This document shows, one piece after another, positions 24,398-33,533 of a DNA stretch of 64,000 bases; positions within the stretch are counted from its first letter, which is position 1; each line of letters begins with the position of its first letter. Under the pieces are notes generated by a model, which made no database searches, was not told the DNA's origin, and was given only the letters and a program-made list of their open reading frames with translations. The position numbers and the translations under genes were made by a program. The stretch lies in the NCBI GenBank assembly GCA_030386875.1, contig CM059567.1:86049130-86113129 (forward strand), given 5' to 3'. This DNA comes from Morinoia aosen (Eukaryota; Arthropoda; Malacostraca; Amphipoda; Talitridae).

Positions 24398-25362
24398 TCT
24401 AATCTATGACGTTGTGAAGAAGTTATAATAAAGTTAGAAGAAGATTACTACGAGATTGAAAACCTATGAGAAATTTCTACTACGAAGATTTTTTAAATTC
24501 AGCAAGAATCAAGAAAAGAAGAGAAAATTGTTAAATCGCGCAAATGACTGGCAGCAACAACAATACGAGTCTTCGACAACTACGACCGTCTGTACTCAAC
24601 ATCAGTTTCAAGATCCCGTACACTGCATTGGTAGAGACCTACGTCCAATTTTCAGCGTGGATAAATACCTGCTACCCCTTCAGCAGCAAAGTATTCATCT
24701 TTGAATCAGGAGAAGACATGAAGTAGTTCTACAACTACAGTTTGGAGCGACTCCCTACAACGAGTGATCTACAACGACTACTACGTCTGCAGGAACGAGC
24801 GACTTCACTTCCTCCACTCATCCCTGTGTACGTCTACAGTGGCAAGCGACTACACAACTTCCTTCATTCACCCAGTGGAAGCTAAGTAAATAATAGCTTG
24901 CACTGAATTAACAGATAGTTTTTCCGCCTTATCGCAGCAGCGCGATTGCTAGACAGCACAGGCAGGCAGAGTAACATTTTTTTGTAAGTAGTTTTTTCTT
25001 GCTCTGTGAGAAGCAGATTATTTTTTGTATCAGCTGAAGGCAATGCGCAGTGCATAGACAGCATGCGTCAGGCAAAACAAGCAGAGTAGCAAGAGCTGTG
25101 AAGCCGCAGTAGTAAATCGAACTTGTGCAAGATAGCTATAGCGTTTAGAAGTGAGTGATAAAAATTTTTTCTATAAGTGCTTTATTTCATAAAATGTGTG
25201 TTTATTAAATTGACTTCTAAAAGTGTGTAATATTGATTTCTAGAGTGTGCAATATTGATTTCTAGAATGAATAACATTGATTTCCAAAGTGTGTAATATT
25301 GATCTGTTGCAAAATATTGTTTTGCAAGTATTAATATTGTGTAAAAAATTAATAACTACCGT
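24398..25362 (+). other. Leader of the Ty3/gypsy element
   Basis: About 1 kb without a supported gene. It contains four 22-bp tandem units at 25222-25309. Confidence 0.7.
25222..25309. repeat. Four tandem 22-bp units in the leader
   Basis: Units begin AGTGTGTAATATTGAT and repeat at 25222, 25244, 25266 and 25288 with a few changes. Confidence 0.8.
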
Positions 25363-25491
25363 ATGTCGGACACGTCCGAGTCAGAGGAAACTATTAGAAC
25401 AACAGCGACCAAAACAACTAGAGGTCGAGTAAGCAAAGCTAGATTTAGTGCTGAGAGCAATCCAGAAATGACTGAACCATCAGCTAGCTAG
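25363..25491 (+). pseudogene. N-terminal stub of gag
   Basis: A 42-codon frame starting MSDTSESEETIRTTATKTT, acidic then Ser/Thr/Arg-rich, is the first good Met after the leader. It lies in the same reading frame as the zinc-knuckle ORF at 25609-26235, so it is probably the original gag start. It ends in a TAG created within a CAGCTAGCTAG repeat. Between the two gag pieces there is only about 120 bp of repeat and palindrome, so the capsid region expected in a Gag protein appears to be missing. Confidence 0.6.
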
Positions 25492-25589
25492 GACTGAACC
25501 ATCAGCTAGCTAGCTAGCTGAACCATCAGCTAAACTACTAGGATTTGTACTAGGGCCGTTGGCCCTAGTACAAATCCTAGTAGTTTAGC
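25471..25589. repeat. Three-unit tandem repeat running into a 29-bp perfect palindrome
   Basis: ACTGAACCATCAGCTAGCTAG occurs at 25471 and 25493, then in shortened form at 25518. A perfect inverted repeat follows: arms 25529-25557 and 25561-25589, loop GTT. The palindrome sits exactly between the two in-frame gag pieces and introduces stop codons. It looks like a foldback or template-switch scar. Confidence 0.9.
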
Positions 25590-25608
25590 AAGAGAAATTG
25601 CAGCAAAC

Positions 25609-26235
25609 ATGCCAAGATCAGGAACAATCCTATCGGGCTCTGAGTTACCCCTTTTAGCGACTCACTACGAGACGCAGTACAATAGAGAAACCTTTGTAGC
25701 CGAAGTTGTCGAGTCAGAAGACAATATTGATGAGCAAAATTCCCCTCAGGAAAGTGAAGTTTTCTACGGAAATTACCGTAGAGGGCGTTTCGCTGGTCGG
25801 AGATCAATTCCTCGACCCTGGTTGAGAAATCATAGAGTAGGAAGGAATGTCAGTGGCTATGTAGGTGATAGAAGAATAGGTTCCCTTGAATGTAACACTT
25901 TGCGGGCAGAAAGTTCGAGTCATGCCCCAGTGCACTCTGCAGCTAGAACGAGAGGCTCTTTGTTCTGCAGTATATGCAACGTTTCAGGACATGTCGAAGC
26001 CAATTGTCGAACCCAAAGTGATCAGAGCAAACCTAGGGTCCTTGGCCCCTGCTTTTCATGCGGTTCAAAAGAACACCTCGTCCGAAACTGCAGAGCGTCA
26101 GAAAATGAAATCAGGCAGTATAAAACACACTTGCGTGGGTATAATGCCTACAGAGGCAATAACCGTGGAAGACACGAGGTGCACTATGGCGAGGAGTACG
26201 AAAGAGACGACAGAGATTTTTTAGAGCAAGAGTAA
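25609..26235 (+). pseudogene. gag: Gag, nucleocapsid part with two CCHC zinc knuckles
   Basis: Gag packages the element RNA; this portion is the nucleic-acid-binding end. Two CCHC knuckles are visible: C120-X2-C123-X4-H128-X4-C133 and C148-X2-C151-X4-H156-X4-C161. An Arg/Gly-rich basic stretch lies before them (residues about 60-90). The frame is open back to a TAA at 25531-25533 inside the palindrome, so the printed Met is probably internal. No capsid-like region of the usual 200 or so residues is present. The ORF ends just after a TTTTTTA heptamer at 26217-26223, and pol follows in the -1 frame, as expected for Gag-Pol frameshifting. Confidence 0.85.
26217..26223 (+). promoter_or_regulatory. 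Candidate -1 ribosomal frameshift site (TTTTTTA)
   Basis: The heptamer T TTT TTA is aligned with the gag codons TTT TTA, the layout required for tandem slippage by one base. The protease frame is exactly the -1 frame. In this copy the -1 frame meets a TAA at 26253-26255, 30 bases downstream, so a fusion protein would stop early here. Confidence 0.55.
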
Positions 26236-26255
26236 TTAAAGGTGGAGGTAAATAA

Positions 26256-27050
26256 GGTGGAGAAAAAAATGAGACGAAGCCCGAGAATCACCGCACGATT
26301 CTCGTTAAGCCTAACGCTGTGGTCGAAACGAATCCAGATACTGAGATGACAAAGTGCAATCATGATGAGAGTGAATCATACATTGATCCATTATTTAAAT
26401 GTAGAAATAGGTTTGCCAAGTTAAAAGATGAAGAACTGACTCATGAGAGATCACAGAAGAAAGCAGTTGAAGTCTATTTTAACACCACAGTTGTAGGCGG
26501 AGAAAGACGTGAAAATGGAGCCGATCTTGTTACGTTTAGGAGAACTAAACGGCCGACCATTATACTGTCTAATAAAGACAAATACTTGAGTGCGCTGCTT
26601 GACAGCGGTAGTGAAAAATGCCTCATTAGTTACAGTAACATCAAAAACCCCAAAGAAAAGTTAAAACCAAGTTTTTTGAGCGTTAGAGGCATAAACGCAA
26701 AGAGTAATGTTAGCGGTGAGATTGATTTAAATATCTCAATACCTGGTACTGACAGTGTACTTAAGACTAGTGCTTTAGTAATTAAAGATGCTAATTTCAA
26801 ATATGATTTAATTTTAGGTAGAGATGTACTAACCAACGCGGTTATTAATTTGAGGGATGGTTCACTCCTTTGGGAGGGAACCAGAGTACCCTTCAATGAA
26901 ATAGAGAGTAAGCCTACAATAAGTAGAGAAGCCATATTAATGGATATAATAAACAGTGATTGTTTAATGTCGGATGTAGTTGCCTGTGCTAAGAAGAGCC
27001 CCAGATGCCGCGGTTTAATGAATGGTCGCGAGAGAAAAAAGATGCTGTAA
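26256..27050 (+). pseudogene. pol: Retroviral-type aspartic protease region of pol
   Basis: Cleaves the Gag-Pol polyprotein in the particle. The frame is open from 26256 and has a possible GTG or later ATG start, though it was probably made only by frameshifting. The active site LLDSGSEKCLI lies at residues about 93-103 counted from 26319 (catalytic Asp 95), and the second conserved segment YDLILGRDVL follows about 70 residues later, the usual pattern for Ty3/gypsy proteases. A TAA at 27048-27050 cuts the frame. Downstream, the same frame continues sensibly until a run of nine A (about 27118-27126), after which the RT frame takes over, so there is a likely one-base indel there. Confidence 0.85.
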
Positions 27051-27081
27051 GAACAGGCAAGAAAAAAGAGGCTGAACTCGA

Positions 27082-29114
27082 GTGTGTACCCGAGCTGCCA
27101 AAGCCAGTGGCAAGAGAAAAAAAAATAGACCTCTAGTGGTTCACTGTGACGCAATAGAAGTGCCTGCTAATTGCATCAAGCTCATTAATGCCTTTGTTAA
27201 AAAAGCTAAACAAGGTAATTATATCGTGTTGAAACGAGGATTTGATAATGGAGGACTGAGAGCAGAATCAATAGTTATAGTCAATGAAAATGGGAATGCA
27301 CCTTTATTAGTACTGAACCCGACAGATGAGGCCATTAATTTTAGTGAAAACACAATGCTCTGTAACATGGAAGCATTACCTGAAGAGGAAGTTGAGGCCG
27401 AACTTTACCTCACAAATGTAGAGAAAGCGCTTAATGAGGCGAATAATGTTGAGATAAACTCTGAGGTTACATCGGATTCAAACAAAGTCATCTCAGGACT
27501 TGGTGAAACAAAGACCATAGACACGGAGAGACTTGAGTCGAAGGTCGATGTTCTTGGTGATTTTTGTGAGTGTGGTGCACAAGTCAAAAGTGTATCTAAT
27601 GTACAGAAGGACTTACGCCGTCCGTTAACATGTAACGATGTAACTTGCGATGAAGTTGATGTAAAACTAAAATTACTGGAATTGATGAACAATTTCCGTG
27701 ACGTGATCACGTTACAAGGCGAAACTATAGGTGTCACGAATGTGACCAAACATAAGATTGTATTAAAAACTGATGCAACAGTTATAAACATACCGCCATA
27801 TCGCATACCTCACAAATACCAGGAGGAGTTGGCCAAGGTCAACAAAGAAATGCTCTCACAGGGAATTATTGAAAAATCAACATCAGAGTTCAATTTCCCA
27901 ATTATCGTGGTGAAAAAAAAGACGGGTGAAATTAGACCCGTGATAGATTTCAGAGCCTTAAATAAAATAGTGATCAAGGAGACATATCCTATACCACGAG
28001 TGGACGAAATATTGTCTACCCTTGGTGGCAATACCGTATTTTCCTCTCTAGATTTAAAAAGTGCCTTTCATCAGGTAGAATTAGAACAGAAAAGTCGGAA
28101 ATTTACAGCATTTAGTGTAAATTATCAAAAATTTCAATTCCGACATATCCCGTTCGGGCTCGCTTCGAGTCCGAGCGTTCTTCAAAGCGTAATGTCATCT
28201 GTTCTAGCACCTATTTTAGGAAAATTGTGCTTTGTATTCATGGATGATATATTAATTTACTCAAAAACTAATGAGCAACATTTGTGCGATATTAGAACTG
28301 TCCGCTCTACGCTCCGTTCCGGCAAACTATCTATCAAACTCGAAAAATGTCAATTTTTCAAGAAAAAAATAGAGTACCTAGGGCATATTATTTCGTCAGA
28401 GGGTATACATTGTAAATACTCCGAGAAATTGCAAAATTGTCCAGCACCAACAAATGTAAGAGAATTGCAGCAATTCCTTGGCGTAGCCAAATATTTTCGA
28501 AACTTCATAGCTCAATTCGCAGTGATTGCTAATCCCCTGTACAGATTGTTAAAGAAATGTGTTAATTTCGACTGGACAAACGACTGTCAAAAAAGTTTTG
28601 ACTACATAAAAGCAGCTCTGACTTCTGACACTGTTTTACGACACCTTGATTTCACGAAGACATTTCACATATTTACTGATGCATCAAGTTTTGCCATAGG
28701 ATCGGTCTTGATGCAGCCCGAAGATACAGGCGATAAATTAATGCGTCCAATTGGATATTTCAGCAAAACTTTAAATGCAAGTCAAAAGCGTTACTCAACC
28801 ACAAAAAAAGAGTTCTTTGCAATTTATAGTGCTCTTAAAGCATTCAAATATCTAATTATTGGGTATCCCATCCATGTGTATACGGACCACCGTCCGTTAG
28901 CGCCTCTGTTCACACGAAAATTGCCAGACGACACCACCATGTCCAGATTGTGTATAAACATACATACTTTGACCCTATCGTTCATTATTTACCAGGTAGA
29001 CAAAACGTCGTAGCGGACTACCTAAGTAGGCTACCAAACAACAATGATCAGCTAACTATTAAAGTATTAGAAAGCTGTGACACATTAATGTCTGAACTTG
29101 AATCTGAGACATGA
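27082..29114 (+). pseudogene. pol: Reverse transcriptase and RNase H region of pol
   Basis: Copies the element RNA into DNA and removes the RNA strand. The 643-codon frame 27082-29013 has RT motifs in order: TGEIRPVIDFRALN, the first catalytic Asp in SLDLKSAFHQV (D324), IPFGLASSPS, and the FMDDILIYS box (D388, D389). The connection follows (LQQFLGVAKYFRNF), then RNase H with HIFTDASSF (D533), the Glu in TTKKEFFAIY, and YTDHRPL (D602). Near 28950 the frame breaks; the last RNase H segment, ending in a GRQNVVADYLSRL-type motif, continues in the -1 frame to a TGA at 29112-29114. The real start is not the first Met: the frame joins the protease frame at the A-run. Confidence 0.93.
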
Positions 29115-30470
29115 ATAGCGCAGATGCGAGCCAAGACGCAAGCAAAGCAAGACGTTCTCACTGACCAGACGATGCAATCACACGATAACGACGTGTTGAC
29201 ACCAAAATTAATTGAGTATGTCCCGACAGAAAAAGAGATCTCATGGACTTTAAAAGAGTTCACTGACGAGCAAAAGCTTGATCCCTTTTGTATTGAAGTT
29301 CGAGAAGCATTACTTCATAAAAGTACGTCTACAATTCTTGACTTACCGAGTTATTTAATTGTCAATGACATTTTGTATCGACGACGACGCATTGACTCCC
29401 GAACTACAACAATATTAACAGCGGTAATGCCAGCTTCGTTGTTGAATAAAGCAATCTTAAGCATACACTATATGTACCATACAGATGCGTTGCATACGCT
29501 ATTCAAGTTTGGACTAAAGTACTTCAATATTTTAGAGAAAACGGTTGTAAGAAAATTTGTTCAGGATTGTGAAGTGTGCAAACTTCTAAAAACAAATCCT
29601 ACCGTACCTATTAAAATATTAACAGCCCCGATAGCAAAGGAACCGTTTGAAGTAGTTTCTATGGATTTTCTTGGTCCCCTTAAAACTACCGATAGTGGGA
29701 ATAAATACATACTAGTTGTGATTGATCTTTTTTCACGCTTCTTTAGATTATACGCGACCTCTAACCGTCGAACAGACACAGTAATATCATGTTTAGGAAG
29801 CTGTTTCTCCGTGTTTGGGTACCCCAAAACTCTCTTAAGTGACAACGCAGTTGAATTTAAATCGGTAGCAGTGAAACAATTTGCCAAAATTCATGCTATT
29901 GCTAAAAAAGAAGTACTAGCTTTTAGCCCCCATTCAAATGCAATTGTTGAACGAAATAACAAGAAAATAAGCAATTTACTAAAACTATACATTAATTCCC
30001 CGGCTCATACCGAATGGGACCATTGTTTGGAGTTGGTGGAGAACGCCATCAACAACGCATATAATTTTACTTTAGGTGATACACCTAGCTATGTACTGTT
30101 CAATAGAGACACGTGCGCATTTTTCCGCGGGGAAGATCTCCCCATTTCATACAGTTACGATGACGATATTGACTTAGTGAATTTTCGTGCAAGGGAAGCG
30201 GTGCGAACCGTAGAAAACGTTAGAAATCTTATTTTGAATAATACTTCTGCACGTACAATGTACCAGAACCTAGAAAGAAGGGACAAAGATTTCAGAATAG
30301 GTGACAGGGTTTTGTTAAAAAATCATTACAAGACAAACAAACTTCAGCTGACATGGCAGGGGCCGGGCCTAATTACGAAAATCAAAGGACACTGGGTCGA
30401 AATCAAAATAGGAGATAAAATCCATAAAAGTAACATGAACCATGTGTTGCCCCTAAGTAAAAGGAAATGA
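29115..30470 (+). CDS. pol: Integrase region of pol, intact frame
   Basis: Inserts the DNA copy into the genome. The frame runs unbroken from the TGA at 29112; the first Met is at 29124 (448 codons), but it would normally be part of the Pol polyprotein. Counting from 29124: an HHCC zinc-binding region with His near 115-124 and C149-X2-C152; the catalytic core with D181 (SMDFLGPL), D240 (LLSDNAVEF) and E276 (NAIVERNNK), giving the DD35E spacing of retroviral-type integrases; and a C-terminal GPG-type segment (LTWQGPGLITKIKG) like the GPY/F module. All catalytic residues are kept, so this is the best-preserved part of the element. Upstream lesions mean that it would not be made as part of a normal polyprotein. 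Confidence 0.93.
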   Translation: MAQMRAKTQAKQDVLTDQTMQSHDNDVLTPKLIEYVPTEKEISWTLKEFTDEQKLDPFCIEVREALLHKSTSTILDLPSYLIVNDILYRRRRIDSRTTTILTAVMPASLLNKAILSIHYMYHTDALHTLFKFGLKYFNILEKTVVRKFVQDCEVCKLLKTNPTVPIKILTAPIAKEPFEVVSMDFLGPLKTTDSGNKYILVVIDLFSRFFRLYATSNRRTDTVISCLGSCFSVFGYPKTLLSDNAVEFKSVAVKQFAKIHAIAKKEVLAFSPHSNAIVERNNKKISNLLKLYINSPAHTEWDHCLELVENAINNAYNFTLGDTPSYVLFNRDTCAFFRGEDLPISYSYDDDIDLVNFRAREAVRTVENVRNLILNNTSARTMYQNLERRDKDFRIGDRVLLKNHYKTNKLQLTWQGPGLITKIKGHWVEIKIGDKIHKSNMNHVLPLSKRK

Positions 30471-30818
30471 CAACGTTACAACGTATTGTTTCACCTATAA
30501 CTATTTTTGCGACTATAACGTTTCAGACGTGACAATTTACCATTTTGCTAAAAATAGGACTGTGTGACTATGTATTAGGTAAATTAATTATTAAGTATCT
30601 ACTTTGCCTTACTTCCTTCGCATCATATTAAACTCATATAGGCTATACCTCGTTTCATATTAATCCCTTGTATGCTTGTGTTAAATAATCTCGTGTGTTC
30701 TAGTATTAGTGATTTTCATTGCTAGTAGCAAATGGATTAACCTTCTAAACAGATTGCCCTATGTTAAAGTTCAAGTTTGTAAGTTTAAAAATCAAGAAAA
30801 ACGAATATCACAGAGAAC

Positions 30819-30998
30819 ATGCTTCAACGAATGTTCTCACGATCTGTGAAATTGCAATGTTTCACAACAGTCAATAATTACGTTCAAAATTTGGATCCTG
30901 AAACCCCAATTAAAAATGATAAGCGAGTTCCGCATTTGCTAAATGCATCACGTCAACAGAGCTTCAATGTTGATGAAAAAATCAACCTCAAGGCTTGA
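30819..30998 (+). CDS. Small unassigned ORF after integrase (59 aa)
   Basis: An ATG at 30819 opens 59 codons starting MLQRMFSRSVKLQCFTT, ending TGA. It lies between integrase and the third ORF. No motif is recognised; it may be chance or a remnant. The surrounding 30471-31415 is otherwise without gene evidence. Confidence 0.2.
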   Translation: MLQRMFSRSVKLQCFTTVNNYVQNLDPETPIKNDKRVPHLLNASRQQSFNVDEKINLKA

Positions 30999-31340
30999 GG
31001 AAATTGAAAAATTAATCGAAATACATCATGAATAAATCGTGAGAAACTTCCGGGTTGAAACTGGATACTGTTGTTGACTTAATTGATTGACAATCAGTTT
31101 GATAGTTTTTCACTTCAATTGTTTTCACATTCAGTTAACTGTTTCAGAAATAGTTAGTATCTCATTTAGTATTTAATAATTTCAGTTAATAGTTAGTCTT
31201 TCACTGTTAACTTTCAAATTTGAACAACGAATACATTGATTTTTAATTGCGTTTATAATTGTGGTTAGAGTTAGATGTTCCATTGTTTGTGTATGACATT
31301 ATAAATTTTGTGGCCATGCTAATAGTCTTGGTTTTGTTTC

Positions 31341-31348
31341 CATTGCAG
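31341..31348 (+). promoter_or_regulatory. Strong splice-acceptor-like site before the third ORF
   Basis: GGTTTTGTTTCCATTGCAG is a pyrimidine-rich tract ending in AG at 31347-31348, 67 bases before the ATG at 31416. Downstream ORFs of env-bearing gypsy elements are made from spliced RNA, so this fits a subgenomic transcript. The donor was not identified. Confidence 0.4.
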
Positions 31349-31415
31349 AACCGGGTGGCTGATACACGAGTAAACAATCACCACTTCAAATACTAAATAC
31401 GGGAAACACTACATT

Positions 31416-31706
31416 ATGGGCAACAAGATAAGTAGTATCAGTGTCGACACACTAACTGCAGCTCTAGTTGACACTAAGGGCCAAATAACCAACGACTGGA
31501 TAGCAGCAAACAGTAATACGGACTGGATACCAGACCGAGTGAGTGATGTGCTTCTCATGATCCTAATCATCGTCATGATAACCCTAACAGTCCTAGTTTA
31601 TTATTTGCGAAAGCAAATGGAGCTTCTGGCCGAGTGCATAAAACAAGAGGATTTTCAGCTACGTCGAAACATGCTCAAAACAAAGGGAACATTATCAGAA
31701 ATGTAA
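31416..31706 (+). CDS. Third ORF: small membrane protein with N-myristoylation-like start
   Basis: A 96-codon frame located after pol, where env lies in errantiviruses. It begins MGNKIS, which fits the MGxxxS myristoylation pattern. One hydrophobic segment of about 20 residues (45-64, VLLMILIIVMITLTVLVYYL) is followed by a basic, charged tail with coiled-coil-like spacing. It is much too short for a class I or class II fusion glycoprotein and has no signal peptide or Cys pairs, so calling it env would be unsupported. A second frame (+1) overlaps from 31634 and stays open to 31843 with a hydrophobic and then basic composition, so this copy may carry a frameshift near the end. Role unknown; membrane targeting is an inference from the start and the hydrophobic segment. 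Confidence 0.6.
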   Translation: MGNKISSISVDTLTAALVDTKGQITNDWIAANSNTDWIPDRVSDVLLMILIIVMITLTVLVYYLRKQMELLAECIKQEDFQLRRNMLKTKGTLSEM

Positions 31707-31843
31707 CCACTGTAACTGTAGGGGGACACGTAGTAATAAATTTGCAACCCATCTTGAAATGGCCTAGGCACCCAAAACGACCGGCGCGGGCTAACATGCC
31801 AAAGCTGGCAACAACCTTCGGAATGCTGTCAACGGAAGTATAA

Positions 31844-32555
31844 CCAAATTTGGCTCTAAATAAATTTGTTATACCTAGGTTCTTGGTAAACGTGTCAAAC
31901 CCCATTAGATAGAGTGCAGCTCTGCTGAAAAATATTCCGTTTAAACATATTTCATATAACCAAATGTTTACTCGATGCCTAATCGATGTTTTTATAATCA
32001 TAAAATAGCCATACACGTAATTTAAGTTCTTATGAGTTCCGTAATCTACTATTACCTCTGCGTTCACACAGTCGTTTGCTTTAATTTAATAGTCTGATAG
32101 TCATTCAAAGCTTTGAAAGCTGCTAACTTGCTCAATAATAGTTAAAAAATAATACCTCCAACTCCGGTGCGGTGTCTAGCTGAGACCGCATGACGCCGAG
32201 CGACTGTCAACAAACATTGATTCCCCAGACTGAAATTAACCTTCGGCGCAGTCAAGAACTTTGACTTCAATTAACCTTGAAAGCAGTTCTCCGTTTTCTC
32301 TGTGTAAGACAGAGAACGATGCCAAACTTTCGACTATTCAAGTACACGGACGTGTACACCCATTTTTCATATCCATGTTAAATCGAACAAGGTTGAATGC
32401 GAAATGTTATTTAAAATTATTGAATTTATCCGTATCGATATTCAGTTTCCTTCAATTGTGTCTTTATAACCTTGTACCTGGCGTTTTTATTTATATTCCC
32501 TTGACCTAAAATACTGACAGTTTTTATTTTTCCATAGTAATGTAGGAACCCGTGC
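31844..32555 (+). other. 3' untranslated part of the Ty3/gypsy element
   Basis: No supported gene. The open frames on the minus strand (31675-32067) and plus strand (32261-32509) have no recognisable motif. Confidence 0.5.
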
Positions 32556-32767
32556 TATAGTTTGTACTGTTGAAGAAGATGGCATTATTATTGTTAACCA
32601 GTCGCTGCCTCCTTTCTTCCTGCTTGCGTTAATGCGTTTCTATATACTATTGTTAATGCGTTATAGTTTATACTGTTGAAGAAGAGGGCATTATTATTGT
32701 TAACCAGTCGCTGCCTCCTTTCTTCCTGCTTGCGTTAGTGCGTTTCTTTATTCTGTTGTTATTGTTA
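32556..32767. repeat. Tandem duplication, two 106-bp units
   Basis: TATAGTTTGTACTGTTGAAG begins at 32556 and again, with one change, at 32662. The units agree closely over their full length. Confidence 0.85.
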
Positions 32768-32984
32768 AAATAAAACAAGGTGTATTATGGATAAAAAACA
32801 CGTTTACTTACATTTAAAATAACTTTGTTCAATATTGTGATTTTTGAGATGTTTAACTTTCAACAATCACCCGCTGAGGAGCAAACAATTTGCTACGTTA
32901 GTAGTGATTAATTTCATGTAAGAAATTTTTTTTTTAATCACTTATTAAAAATTAAAAATTTTTTTGCGATAAGTACCTCACTTT

Positions 32985-33003
32985 GAAAGAGGGATGGGGA
33001 GAT
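32985..33003 (+). promoter_or_regulatory. Polypurine tract before the 3' LTR
   Basis: GAAAGAGGGATGGGGAGA lies directly before the LTR start at 33005, where plus-strand DNA synthesis is primed. A second copy lies before the duplicated LTR at 33322. Confidence 0.85.
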
Positions 33004-33004
33004 A

Positions 33005-33161
33005 TGTACGCGCAACCCCCATCCATGCGTACCGGAGCCTTTATAAGCACTAGACCGTTTAGTCCTGGTGCTATCGTTCTCGTCACCTCCATCAAGTAAA
33101 CACCTAAGAAAACGTCTCCGAATTTCCTTATCACGACCAAGGCCGCACCTCTAGCGGCACA
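33005..33161 (+). repeat. 3' LTR of the Ty3/gypsy element
   Basis: 157 bp with the same ends as the 5' LTR and six differences from it. It is followed by ATGCA, the target duplication. Confidence 0.93.
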
Positions 33162-33321
33162 ATGCAAGTAGATGCAATAATTATTGTTTAAATCAGCCTC
33201 TACGCTTGCCGGCGTTAGTAGTGATTAATTTCATGTAAGAAATTTTTTTTTTAATCACTTATTAAAAATTAAAAATTTTTTTGCGATAAGTACCTCACTT
33301 TGAAAGAGGGATGGGGAGATA

Positions 33322-33478
33322 TGTACGCGCAACCCCCATCCATGCGTACCGGAGCCTTTATAAGCACTAGACCGTTTAGTCCTGGTGCTATCGTTCTCGT
33401 CACCTCCATCAAGTAAACACCTAAGAAAACGTCTCCGAATTTCCTTACCACGACCAAGGCCGCACCTCTAGCGGCACA
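33322..33478 (+). repeat. Extra LTR copy created by the tandem duplication
   Basis: 157-bp copy of the 3' LTR in the second duplication unit, also followed by ATGCA. It is not an independent insertion. Confidence 0.92.
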
Positions 33479-33533
33479 ATGCAAGTAGATGCAATAATTA
33501 TTGTTTAAATCAGCCTCTACGCTTGCCGGCGTT

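Larger units (their letters stand above)
24223..33161 (+). mobile_element. Ty3/gypsy retrotransposon, complete structure, disabled
   Basis: The two LTRs are 157 bp each and start TGTACGCG and end GCGGCACA. The 5-bp target duplication ATGCA lies at 24218-24222 and 33162-33166. Order: LTR, candidate primer-binding site, about 1-kb leader, gag remnant, protease, reverse transcriptase, RNase H, integrase, a small third ORF, polypurine tract, LTR. The RT-RH-IN order places it in Ty3/gypsy. The copy cannot be autonomous: gag appears internally deleted, and pol has several stops and frameshifts. The LTRs differ at 5-6 of 157 positions, so the insertion is not brand new. A later tandem duplication copied the 3' LTR region. 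Confidence 0.95.
32900..33533. repeat. 317-bp tandem duplication of the element's 3' end plus flank
   Basis: Units 32900-33216 and 33217-33533 differ at a single noticed position (33131, T versus C). Each contains an internal AT-rich segment, polypurine tract, full LTR, ATGCA and about 50 bp of flanking DNA. The unit edges share CGTT, so the duplication arose after insertion, probably through microhomology. Confidence 0.93.

Noticed and set aside
26630-27154. 174-codon minus-strand frame
   Set aside because: Antisense shadow of the protease region; no motif.
31416-31706. Calling the third ORF an env glycoprotein
   Set aside because: Too short, with no signal peptide, cysteine pattern or fusion-protein motif; only its position and hydrophobic segment are env-like.
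31675-32067. 130-codon minus-strand frame at the end of the Ty3 element
   Set aside because: Antisense to the third ORF and 3' region, no recognisable domain, poor start context.
33322-33478. A separate solo LTR next to the Ty3 element
   Set aside because: The flanks show that it is part of the 317-bp tandem duplication, not an independent insertion.
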